Assembly: GCA_946535695.1 (NCBI GenBank)
Contig: CAMNDS010000042.1
Span: 1 to 6,990 of the forward strand
Source: an uncultured Clostridia bacterium
Lineage (GTDB): Bacteria; Bacillota; Clostridia; Oscillospirales; Acutalibacteraceae
Direction: 5' to 3'
Length of the DNA: 6,990 bases
In this document: positions 1 to 6,051 of the stretch, one piece after another
How the letters are laid out: every line of letters begins with the position of its first letter
Position numbering within the stretch: the first letter of the stretch is position 1
Notes under the pieces: generated by a model
What the model saw: the letters and a program-made list of their open reading frames with translations, nothing else
What the model was told of the DNA's origin: nothing
Databases searched by the model: none
Translations under genes and position numbers: made by a program

Positions 1-1
1 T

Positions 2-1303
2 CAAAAATATTTAGTTCTAGTTAAAGGCGCTATAGACAGACTTTCTTTTGCAAATACTAATATAATAAAAAAAATAAAAGAAGTTCATGATGAATTTGCA
101 AGCGAAGCTTTGAGAGTCATATCTTTAGGCAGCAAAGAATTAGATGTTTTGCCCGAAAATCTTGACGAAATCGAGAACGATTTAAAATTCGAAGGAATGG
201 TCGGAATTATCGACCCGCCGAGAGTAGATGCTAAATCTTCTGTAAGTATTGCCAAAAGCGCTGGCATAAGAACTATTATGATAACCGGAGATCATGCGAT
301 TACTGCTGCTGCTATTGCAAAAGAAATCGGAATTTTAGAAGACGGCACAAAAATAATGTCCGGAAAAGAACTTGCCGAAATTTCAGAAGAAGAACTTTCA
401 AAAATAGTAAAAGATTATTCTGTTTATGCACGAGTGGCTCCCGAAGACAAATTAAAAATAGTCAAAGCTTGGCAAAATAACGGCAAAATCGTTTCTATGA
501 CCGGTGACGGAATAAACGATGCACCTGCAATAAAAGCTTCTGATATTGGAGTTGCGATGGGAATAAACGGCACAGAAGTTGCCAAAAACGCTTCGGATTT
601 AGTTTTAACTGATGATAATTTTTCTACAATAATCGAAGCTGTTCATGAAGGCCGGAATATTTATCAAAATATCAAAAAAACAGTTTGTTTTTTGTCAATA
701 TGCTGTATTTCGGAAATAATGATAATGATTTTTTCGCAAATCATGAACTGGGGTGCACTTATGAACCCGATAATGCTGCTCATGATAGATTTGCTGGGAA
801 CAGGAATCCCGAGTATTTATTTTTCACGAGAATTGCCCGAAAAAAATATGATGCTTTTTAAGCCTATAAGCTATAAAGAAAGTATACTTGATAAAATTTA
901 TATGCTAAAAGTCGTAAGGCAAGTTTTTTTGATGTCTTCAGTAACTTTAGTAGCATTTTTTATAGGAAAATTTTTACAAATTTCAAATTTTATGCCTGGT
1001 TTAAAAATCGGACAAACAATGGCATTTTTGGTTCTGGGAATATCTTCAATACTAAATATTTTTAATATTTCAAGCGAAAAATCGATTTTTAAACATGACT
1101 GGAGTAAAAATCCGAAGCTTGTTTATGCCGCATTTGTAACTATGTCAATATTAGTTATTTTAGTTTTGCTGCCACAGCTTGGGTCTTTTATTTTAAATTC
1201 TGCAAGAATTTCGATTTCTCACTGGATGTTTGTTTTAATTTTATCGATAATCCCCGTCAGTATTTCAGAGCTTTTTAAAATTAATTTTAAAAAAACTAAT
1301 TAA
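2..1303 (+). CDS. P2-type cation-transporting ATPase (Ca2+-ATPase-like), C-terminal part, 5' truncated
   Basis: Integral-membrane ATP-driven cation pump; the frame is open from the left edge, so the 433 residues seen are roughly the C-terminal half of a protein usually about 850-900 residues long. The start, actuator domain, M4 and the DKTGT phosphorylation motif lie outside. Visible in order: the nucleotide-domain KGA motif (residues 8-10 of the fragment), MITGDH (about 278-295), the hinge TGDGINDAPA (500-529), GVAMG and SDLVLTDDNF, then hydrophobic segments matching M5-M10. TMAFLVLG resembles M8 of PacL/SERCA-type pumps. By hand alignment the M5 Glu (codon 713-715) equivalent to SERCA Glu771 is kept. 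The Asn768 position is Cys (704-706), Asn796 is Asp (788-790) and Asp800 is Thr (800-802). Family assignment is firm; Ca2+ as substrate is not. There is no sign of cotranscription with spoIIA 430 bases downstream. Confidence 0.93.
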   Translation, partial: QKYLVLVKGAIDRLSFANTNIIKKIKEVHDEFASEALRVISLGSKELDVLPENLDEIENDLKFEGMVGIIDPPRVDAKSSVSIAKSAGIRTIMITGDHAITAAAIAKEIGILEDGTKIMSGKELAEISEEELSKIVKDYSVYARVAPEDKLKIVKAWQNNGKIVSMTGDGINDAPAIKASDIGVAMGINGTEVAKNASDLVLTDDNFSTIIEAVHEGRNIYQNIKKTVCFLSICCISEIMIMIFSQIMNWGALMNPIMLLMIDLLGTGIPSIYFSRELPEKNMMLFKPISYKESILDKIYMLKVVRQVFLMSSVTLVAFFIGKFLQISNFMPGLKIGQTMAFLVLGISSILNIFNISSEKSIFKHDWSKNPKLVYAAFVTMSILVILVLLPQLGSFILNSARISISHWMFVLILSIIPVSISELFKINFKKTN

Positions 1304-1476
1304 TTTATTCTTGAGGTTTTTTCGTCGATTACATCTATTAAAAATTCATTTTGTCTCGAGTTCAATTTTTCGAACATTCTTGATAGCTAAAAAAATTAGT
1401 AAATGATTCGTTCTCTTTAGTTTGAAAACTGTTAAGATTTTACTTATCAATGAACTCAATCATTTTAAAAATTACA

Positions 1477-1536
1477 TTAGATTTTTTTCAAAACTGGTAA
1501 CAGTTATTCTCTCCAGCGCCGCCGGAGAGAATACTG
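1477..1536 (+). repeat. Dispersed hairpin repeat, copy 1
   Basis: An A/T-rich arm (TAGATTTTTTTCAAAACTG, 1478-1496) is followed by a G+C-rich hairpin. The stem ATTCTCTCC (1506-1514) pairs perfectly with GGAGAGAAT (1524-1532) across a GC-rich 9-base loop. Outside it CAGT (1501-1504) pairs with ACTG (1533-1536), with T1505 bulged. The arm matches copy 2 at 18 of 19 bases, and a 25-base stretch of the hairpin (1506-1530) is identical to copy 3 (4820-4844). Confidence 0.85.
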
Positions 1537-1550
1537 GGTTTTTTAGTTTT
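1501..1550 (+). terminator. Probable intrinsic terminator formed by repeat copy 1
   Basis: The 13-base-pair bulged hairpin at 1501-1536 is followed directly by GGTTTTTTAGTTTTT, which has the form of a rho-independent terminator for transcription from the left. It lies about 200 bases past the pump stop codon, which is far for a dedicated terminator. It could instead insulate spoIIA from read-through. This is inferred from structure only. Confidence 0.55.
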
Positions 1551-1733
1551 TAAAGTAATATAGCTTTATAAATTATAGCTCAATTTATATCTATTCGAGA
1601 TTTTAGACAGGTTCTAATATATAAAGATAAAAAAATGAGTTTTATAAAAATTTTTACAAAATTCGACTGATTTTTCATATTTATACTGTTACCATACTTA
1701 ACTTATAGTAATTTTATTTGGGAGGCACTATAG

Positions 1734-2039
1734 TTGGGAATAAATCTTGAATTTTTTGATAATAAATTAACTGCCAAAATTTCTGGCGAGATAGATCATC
1801 ATTCGGCAGCAGATTTTAGACAACAGATAGATAATTTTATAAATAAAAAAAAGCCTGAAGAAATTATTCTGGATTTTAACGAAGTAAGTTTCATGGATAC
1901 TTCGGGAATAGGATTCATAATGGGCAGATTTAAAACGGCTTATAATTTAGGAATAAAATTAAAAGTTATTAATATCCCGAAAAAACTCGAAAGACTAGTC
2001 AAATTATCAGGAATCAAAAACTTGGGAATTTTAGAATAA
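1734..2039 (+). CDS. spoIIAA: Anti-sigma-F factor antagonist SpoIIAA (STAS domain)
   Basis: Cytoplasmic anti-anti-sigma factor. In its unphosphorylated state it binds SpoIIAB and releases sigma-F; SpoIIAB phosphorylates it and SpoIIE dephosphorylates it in the forespore. The 101 residues form one STAS domain with the family signatures GEIDHHSA (residues 18-25) and SFMDTSGIGFIMGR (52-65). Ser57 corresponds to the phosphorylated Ser58 of Bacillus subtilis. It is shorter than the 117-residue B. subtilis protein, ending just after the last STAS helix. The TTG start is chosen because GGGAGG lies 8 bases upstream at 1720-1725. It is the first gene of the operon, 28 bases before spoIIAB. Confidence 0.95.
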   Translation: MGINLEFFDNKLTAKISGEIDHHSAADFRQQIDNFINKKKPEEIILDFNEVSFMDTSGIGFIMGRFKTAYNLGIKLKVINIPKKLERLVKLSGIKNLGILE

Positions 2040-2067
2040 AAAATAAAAAAATTAGGAGTAATAATAA

Positions 2068-2526
2068 TTGAAACAGGAAAATTTATGTATAAACGAAATG
2101 AATTTGAATTTTTTAAGCAAATCAGCGAACGAATCGTTTGCACGAGCTACGATTTCAGCGTTTATTGCCCAGCTTGACCCGACTATAGACGAAATAACTG
2201 ATATAAAAACAGCTATTTCCGAAGCTGTTACAAATTGCATAACTCATGCTTATAAATCTGAAATAGGTGTTATATACATAAACTGTAAAATTTTTGAAAA
2301 TGGCAAGATTTTAATAAAAATTCGTGACAAAGGCATCGGAATAAAAGACATAGCGCAAGCTATGGAGCCGCTTTTTACAACTGGCGGCAGTGAACGTGCA
2401 GGTCTGGGATTTGCTGTTATGAAAAGCTTTATGGATAAATTACGAGTATCTTCAAAAGTAAACAAAGGCACGACTGTCCTGATGGAAAAATCTATAATAA
2501 GAAGAAATATCACAAGTGTTAAATAA
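2068..2526 (+). CDS. spoIIAB: Anti-sigma-F factor SpoIIAB (GHKL serine kinase)
   Basis: Cytoplasmic dimeric protein that holds sigma-F inactive in its ATP form and phosphorylates SpoIIAA. The 152 residues contain NESFAR (21-26, the Arg equivalent to B. subtilis Arg20 that contacts both partners), DPTIDEITDIKTAISEAVTN with the N-box Glu52 and Asn56, the G1 box DKGIG (87-91), and a lid plus G2 region FTTGGSERAGLGF (103-115). The lid is one residue shorter than in B. subtilis. The TTG start at 2068 has AGGAG 9 bases upstream (2054-2058). An in-frame ATG at 2098 aligns with the B. subtilis N-terminus but has no good ribosome binding site, so it is the less likely start. The 3' end overlaps sigF by 11 bases. 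Confidence 0.95.
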   Translation: MKQENLCINEMNLNFLSKSANESFARATISAFIAQLDPTIDEITDIKTAISEAVTNCITHAYKSEIGVIYINCKIFENGKILIKIRDKGIGIKDIAQAMEPLFTTGGSERAGLGFAVMKSFMDKLRVSSKVNKGTTVLMEKSIIRRNITSVK

Positions 2527-3154
2527 TATAATCGAACAAAACATAGGACTCGTAAAGTCATGTGTTTCAAAATTTTTGTTTAAAAATTCAGATTATGATG
2601 ATATTTTTCAGGCAGGATGTTTGGGTTTAACGCGCGCAGCTAAAAAATTTAATCCGAAATTTGGCACAAAATTTTCAAGCTATGCCGTGCCGTTTATTTT
2701 AGGCGAAATTAAAAATTTTTTTAATAGTAATAATAAAATAAAATTAAGCCGAAATAATCAAAAAATATATAAAATAATAAATATTGAAAGAGAAAAGTTT
2801 TGTACAAAAAATAATCGAGAGCCAACTTTAAACGAATTGTCAGAGATATTGAATTTACCTGTAGAAAATATTTTAGAATCTCTCGAGAGCCATCAAAGTG
2901 TTTTTTCGATTGATAATAATAATTATAATGAAAAATCTGAAATTTTCGAAGAGTCTCACGAAAAATATATTAACACAAAAATAGATATACGAAACGCTAT
3001 AGATAAACTGAGTCCCACAGATAAAAAAATAATAAAAATGCGCTTTTTTGAATCAAAAACGCAATCAGATTCTGCAAAAATTTTGGGAATAACGCAAGTG
3101 CAAGTTTCAAGGCGTGAGAAAAAAATCTTAAAAGATTTGCGAGCTTCTCTTTAA
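2516..3154 (+). CDS. sigF: RNA polymerase sigma-F factor SpoIIAC, short N-terminus
   Basis: Forespore-specific sigma-70 family factor, the first compartment-specific sigma of sporulation, controlled by the two genes upstream. Seen in order: region 2.1-2.2 (residues 8-40, DYDDIFQAGCLGL), 2.3-2.4 (FSSYAVPFILGEIKNFF, 53-69), region 3 (about 76-130, REPTLNELSEILNLP), and region 4 (155-212) with the HTH TQSDSAKILGITQVQVSR (182-199). At 212 residues it is about 40 shorter than B. subtilis sigma-F (255) and begins where the residues after region 1.2 normally lie. The only usable start after the in-frame TAA at 2498-2500 is GTG 2516, so the short form is not a start-choice error unless a frameshift is present. 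The overlap with spoIIAB suggests translational coupling. The ribosome binding site is weak. Confidence 0.94.
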   Translation: MLNNIIEQNIGLVKSCVSKFLFKNSDYDDIFQAGCLGLTRAAKKFNPKFGTKFSSYAVPFILGEIKNFFNSNNKIKLSRNNQKIYKIINIEREKFCTKNNREPTLNELSEILNLPVENILESLESHQSVFSIDNNNYNEKSEIFEESHEKYINTKIDIRNAIDKLSPTDKKIIKMRFFESKTQSDSAKILGITQVQVSRREKKILKDLRASL

Positions 3155-3306
3155 AAGTTAAGTATTCTATATGATGATTAGTTTCAAAATAAATCCAATA
3201 GATTTTTTTCGAAACTGAAAAATTAAACTTAGAATACTCTCTCCGGCTACGCCGTAGAGAATATATGTTACAAGTTTCGAAAGAAGCATAATGTTAAAGT
3301 TAAGTA
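3154..3306. repeat. Direct repeats AAAGTTAAGTA around repeat copy 2
   Basis: AAAGTTAAGTA occurs at 3154-3164, starting at the last base of the sigF stop codon, and again at 3296-3306. The first copy reads TTAAAAGTTAAGTA and the second TTAAAGTTAAGTA. They bracket the arm and hairpin of repeat copy 2. They could be a target-site duplication or chance in A+T-rich DNA. Confidence 0.45.
3198..3264 (+). repeat. Dispersed hairpin repeat, copy 2 (left inverted repeat)
   Basis: The arm ATAGATTTTTTTCGAAACTG (3198-3217) and a 17-base spacer precede an imperfect hairpin: CGGC (3244-3247) pairs with GCCG (3251-3254) over a TAC loop, continuing outward through TCTCT/AGAGA and an ATA/TAT outer stem with two mismatches. 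Positions 3202-3262 match the reverse complement of 4820-4880 without gaps at 52 of 61 bases. AGTATTCTA (3161-3169) and TAGAATACT (3231-3239) add a longer-range inverted pair. AAGTTTCGAAAGAAG (3272-3286) is a second, inverted arm-like sequence on the other side. It lies between convergent genes and could act as a bidirectional terminator. Confidence 0.85.
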
Positions 3307-3351
3307 CTTTTTTACCGGTTTTGAAAGTCGTTTTGTATTTTTAATTTAGAA

Positions 3352-4704
3352 TCATTTTTTTTGGATTTCAGTTATTGAAAAGTTAATTTTTTTCATATCT
3401 TCGTCCCAGCTATTTCCAAGGTAGTCATGCAGTATAACTTTAACGTTATAATTTTTTACAATATCATGTATAACGTTTAAACATTCAACCATTATTTCTT
3501 TAGGATTACCAAATGATTGCTGCCCTATTCTTGTAACATGTAATTCAATTTGCTTATTTTGCTTAATTGACTTTATAACTGCAATCTGTGCTGAAGCTTT
3601 GTATTGAGCAACAACTAAGACTTTGCAAATTTCTTTAAAATTTTTGGTGCGTTCATCCTTTTGTTCCCAATCTATTGAGTGCCCCTGAAACGAGGGTGCG
3701 GCCAAGAACAGTTGAAATTGTTTATGACCATTTTCACAAACAACCCATTGTGAATTTAATCCTAGATTCATAATATTATCTGTTATGTGATTTTTAAGTT
3801 TCTGTAAACCACCAGTTGATCCAATATTGTAAAGTTCAAGATATCCGTTATTGTATATATTACCATTTATGTGGCATTTATCCAGAATTCCTTTAATGGC
3901 ATCTGGCAATTTGCCTTTTAAATAAGCGGCTTCACGATGCTTCGTAGAAATGACATCTTGTAAAGAACATCTTGGTCCTTGGGTATGATCATCAATAAAC
4001 CAGTTTTTAACAGGAGAAAAACGATTAGATGTACTTTCTAATGCATTAAACTGACTTGCAACTTGAACTACTGCACCATCGTTTGCATGCTGATAAAGAT
4101 CTAGTGCATCAATGTTTGGCATTTTAAAAAAGGTAGCTTTTGAACTTGAATTGTAATTTTTTATTTTTTCATTATACAAATCATCTATTTGTGACAGAGT
4201 AAATTGCTTTATTGGTAAATCTCCGTTATCAACAGCCTCATCGAGTTTTTTTTCAAATTCAGTAGGCTTATTATTCATTGAACCTCTATCTGAAGATACT
4301 ATTGGACAACAAGAAACATGTAAAAAATTATTAAAATATTTTTTAATTTCAGAGTTTAACTTAATTGTTTTTAATAAATTATTTAGTTTAAGTATATTTT
4401 CGGATATTATTTCGCCATTTATATATTCATCAAGACTTTCTATTTTTCTTTGATGGTAAAACTTATAACCACTTTTTTTAAAAAACTCTTCAACTTTAAG
4501 ATTTAAAGATTTTAATAAGGCTTTGTTTTTTAATTTTTTATCTTCCACATTTTTATTTTTTAAGTATTTAATATATAAAGAAGATAATATAGCTACAGGG
4601 ACTACTGCTGAAATAGCATACATAGGCCAGAATTTTTTCACATACTCGTAAAATTTAGATTTACTTTTATTATCATTTTCATTATGTTTACATTCTGTTA
4701 ACAT
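3352..4704 (-). CDS. Membrane-anchored protein with macro-domain-like motifs, function unknown
   Basis: A 450-residue protein. Residues about 25-46 are a single hydrophobic segment (WPMYAISAVVPVAILSSLYI) flanked by lysines, so it is probably membrane-anchored near its N-terminus; topology is unclear. Residues 50-180 are Lys/Asn-rich and largely helical. The C-terminal part (about 190-440) carries VVQVASQFNALE (212-223), DDHTQGPRC (238-246), LFLAAPSFQGH (332-342) and TRIGQQSFGNP (391-401). From memory these match an uncharacterised bacterial family with QVASQFN..LE, TQGP and LLGGGxFGN motifs that I believe has a macro-domain-like fold. ADP-ribose-type ligand binding is inference. The start at 4704 is preferred over ATG 4722 because GGAGG (4713-4717) sits 8 bases upstream. 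It runs against its neighbours, has its own promoter, and is bracketed by inverted repeats. Confidence 0.85.
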   Translation of the reverse strand: MLTECKHNENDNKSKSKFYEYVKKFWPMYAISAVVPVAILSSLYIKYLKNKNVEDKKLKNKALLKSLNLKVEEFFKKSGYKFYHQRKIESLDEYINGEIISENILKLNNLLKTIKLNSEIKKYFNNFLHVSCCPIVSSDRGSMNNKPTEFEKKLDEAVDNGDLPIKQFTLSQIDDLYNEKIKNYNSSSKATFFKMPNIDALDLYQHANDGAVVQVASQFNALESTSNRFSPVKNWFIDDHTQGPRCSLQDVISTKHREAAYLKGKLPDAIKGILDKCHINGNIYNNGYLELYNIGSTGGLQKLKNHITDNIMNLGLNSQWVVCENGHKQFQLFLAAPSFQGHSIDWEQKDERTKNFKEICKVLVVAQYKASAQIAVIKSIKQNKQIELHVTRIGQQSFGNPKEIMVECLNVIHDIVKNYNVKVILHDYLGNSWDEDMKKINFSITEIQKK

Positions 4705-4741
4705 TTTATATACCTCCATCATATCTTCTTATGATGAATTA

Positions 4742-4770
4742 ATTATATCTAAAATTCGTAAAATTGTCAA
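4742..4770 (-). promoter_or_regulatory. Consensus sigma-A promoter for the macro-like gene
   Basis: On the minus strand TTGACA (4765-4770) and TATAAT (4742-4747) are both perfect and are separated by exactly 17 bases (4748-4764). Initiation near 4735 would give a leader of about 30 bases before ATG 4704. This predicts vegetative, probably strong expression rather than sporulation control. No operator-like dyad is evident over it. Confidence 0.9.
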
Positions 4771-4813
4771 GTAAATTTTGAAAAAAATTATTGCTAAAAA
4801 AAGATAGTGAATT

Positions 4814-4880
4814 GCAACAATTCTCTCCAGCGCCGCCGGAGAGAGTTTGCCAAATTTAATTTTTCAGTTTCGAAAGAAAT
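4814..4880 (-). repeat. Dispersed hairpin repeat, copy 3 (right inverted repeat)
   Basis: The stem CTCTCC (4823-4828) pairs with GGAGAG (4838-4843) around a GC-rich 9-base loop, and GCAA (4814-4817) pairs with TTGC (4847-4850) outside it. The arm CAGTTTCGAAAGAAAT (4865-4880) follows on the right, so the element is inverted relative to copies 1 and 2. Positions 4820-4880 match copy 2 in reverse complement (52 of 61). The perfect inverted pair GTAATA/TATTAC (4881-4894) comes immediately after. Confidence 0.85.
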
Positions 4881-5146
4881 GTAATACATATTACTGGTTT
4901 CAAAAGGAGTTTAATCAAAAAATTAAAATTCTTGATAACATTGGATTTCAAGGAATAAAGTTCCATGAAAATTCTGAAATCCCAAAAAAAAATTTAAAAA
5001 AATTCAAAAAATTAACTACTTCGGATAAACTCGAAAATGGAGACAATTTTCTATAAACCTATTTTATCCACTTTCATCAATACAATTTTTTGAATATTTT
5101 TAAATTTATTGCAAATTATAAACGTTAGATTGATAAGGAGGTTTTT
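4881..5146. other. A+T-rich leader region of the SpoIIQ-like gene, no convincing gene
   Basis: A 69-codon plus-strand frame starts at TTG 4847 inside repeat copy 3 and ends at 5056. It is Lys/Asn-rich, its first third is repeat sequence, and its apparent ribosome binding site is the repeat stem, so I do not call it. The rest is leader DNA for the next gene. The AAGGAGG (5135-5141) is a strong ribosome binding site for ATG 5147. Confidence 0.6.
5091..5120 (+). promoter_or_regulatory. Weak candidate forespore (sigma-F/sigma-G type) promoter
   Basis: TGAATA (5091-5096) and GCAAATTATA (5111-5120) have the look of forespore -35 and -10 elements, with 15 bases between TGAATA and CAAATTATA, upstream of the SpoIIQ-like gene. 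The -10 departs from the sigma-F consensus and this much A+T gives chance matches. The gene's expected control by sigma-F is the main reason to list it. Confidence 0.25.
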
Positions 5147-5818
5147 ATGGCAAGTTTTAATGTTAAACGTCGTAGTTTTTATATTTCACTGGGTGTTTGT
5201 ATTTTAGCAATTAGTGCGGCAGGATGGTCAACTTATAAAAGTATAAAAGAATTTTCCGATTCAAATCGAGATAATAGCCAAATTATACGTACCAAAAGGA
5301 AAAAATCTGCGGAAGAAATTCCTAAAAAAAAATTTAAAAATATAGCAAATAATTTCCCAGAAATTAAGCCTGCTGCCACAAATGAAGAAAATTTAAAAGA
5401 AGTTTCGGCAAAAGTTGCAAGCCCTGATTTTATAATTCCAATCAAATATTCAAATCGCACAAATTATAATGATGATTTAGAATATTCCGAAGAATTTGGC
5501 GATTGGCGAACAAGTGATGGCATAGAACTTACTGGTACACCAAATGCACCGGTTTCAGCAATAGCAAATGGAAAAATTGCAGAAATTTTCGAGGATCCAA
5601 ATTATGGTACAACTGTAAAAATAATTCATGAAGCAAGTGATGGCAGCGAATTAGTGGCCTACTATTCAAAATTAGACCCCAGAAGCATAATTTTAAAAAA
5701 AAATGATGAAATTAAACAAGGGCAAAACTTTGCTAAGATAAAGGGTGAAAGTATGCATTTTATGATTCAAATAAACGATAAATTTGTAGATCCTATTAAA
5801 ATTTTAGGTATAGAATAA
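5147..5818 (+). CDS. spoIIQ: SpoIIQ-like LytM/M23 family protein with degenerate zinc site
   Basis: Predicted forespore membrane protein of the SpoIIQ type. In spore-formers SpoIIQ meets SpoIIIAH across the intermembrane space during engulfment and supports late forespore gene expression. The 223 residues show a short basic N-terminus (VKRRS), one transmembrane segment (about 10-28), a Lys-rich linker (about 30-90) and a C-terminal LytM domain (about 95-220). The usual LytM ligand pattern HxxxD reads S-DGI-E (Ser123, Glu127) and the HxH motif reads SMH (202-204), leaving only His204. Enzymatic activity is therefore unlikely, as for B. subtilis SpoIIQ. It is shorter than B. subtilis SpoIIQ (283), without the C-terminal low-complexity tail. 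Start and ribosome binding site are clear. Symbol assignment rests on domain layout and the spoIIA neighbourhood; another sporulation M23 protein remains possible. Confidence 0.75.
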   Translation: MASFNVKRRSFYISLGVCILAISAAGWSTYKSIKEFSDSNRDNSQIIRTKRKKSAEEIPKKKFKNIANNFPEIKPAATNEENLKEVSAKVASPDFIIPIKYSNRTNYNDDLEYSEEFGDWRTSDGIELTGTPNAPVSAIANGKIAEIFEDPNYGTTVKIIHEASDGSELVAYYSKLDPRSIILKKNDEIKQGQNFAKIKGESMHFMIQINDKFVDPIKILGIE

Positions 5819-5836
5819 TTTTTATTTAATCAAAAT

Positions 5837-5866
5837 CCCTCGGTTAAACCGAGGGTTAAGTTTTAA
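5837..5866 (+). terminator. Intrinsic terminator of the SpoIIQ-like gene
   Basis: CCCTCGG (5837-5843) pairs perfectly with CCGAGGG (5849-5855) around TTAAA, followed by TTAAGTTTTAATC. It starts 18 bases past the stop codon. The A-rich stretch on the left means it may also work on the minus strand. Confidence 0.9.
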
Positions 5867-5972
5867 TCTTTAAATAAAAACTAAAACTCTTGACTAATAT
5901 TGCTAAAATCGGATAGATAATAATAATTAATAAAATTATATCCGTGTACAAATATAGCAACACAAAGCACTT

Positions 5973-6027
5973 ATGTCATTTTCTCCGGAGGCGCTGGAAA
6001 GACATCTTTACCGAAAAGAATCTTCTG
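5973..6027 (-). repeat. Dispersed hairpin repeat, copy 4 (diverged)
   Basis: The hairpin core TTCTCCGGAGGCGCTGGAAA (5981-6000) resembles the reverse complement of copy 1 with a few changes. Outside it ATGTC (5973-5977) pairs perfectly with GACAT (6001-6005). The arm CGAAAAGAATCT (6012-6023) matches the inverted arm of copy 2 at 11 of 12 bases. It has the orientation of copy 3. Confidence 0.65.
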
Positions 6028-6051
6028 GCTTAATCTTTTACAGAAAATACA

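Larger units (their letters stand above)
1304..1733. other. Intergenic region between the pump gene and the spoIIA operon
   Basis: There is no convincing gene in these 430 bases. The region holds one copy of the hairpin repeat with a T-tract (1477-1550) and the spoIIAA ribosome binding site (GGGAGG, 1720-1725). The stretch 1560-1720 is very A+T-rich and must carry the spoIIA promoter. I found no good sigma-H -10 (GAAT) on the plus strand there, although sigma-H drives spoIIA in Bacillus subtilis. No well-spaced sigma-A pair is evident either: TATACT at 1682-1687 lacks a -35 at the right distance. Confidence 0.7.

Noticed and set aside
1300..1377. 25-codon minus-strand ORF (MFEKLNSRQNEFLIDVIDEK...)
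   Set aside because: It reads like a real peptide, but there is no ribosome binding site, stops lie just upstream and it overlaps the pump stop codon; too short to support.
1540..1733. Sigma-H promoter for spoIIA expected from Bacillus
   Set aside because: No GAAT -10 is present on the plus strand in this interval; AGGTT at 1611-1615 alone is not enough.
4847..5056. 69-codon plus-strand ORF starting with TTG
   Set aside because: It begins within repeat copy 3, its apparent ribosome binding site is the repeat stem, the composition is Lys/Asn from A-rich DNA, and no family is recognisable.
5890..5921. TTGACT followed by TAGATAATAAT, promoter-like and loosely like an Rrf2/IscR-type box
   Set aside because: The -10 is poor at the allowed spacing, there is no clear dyad and no gene follows on the plus strand.
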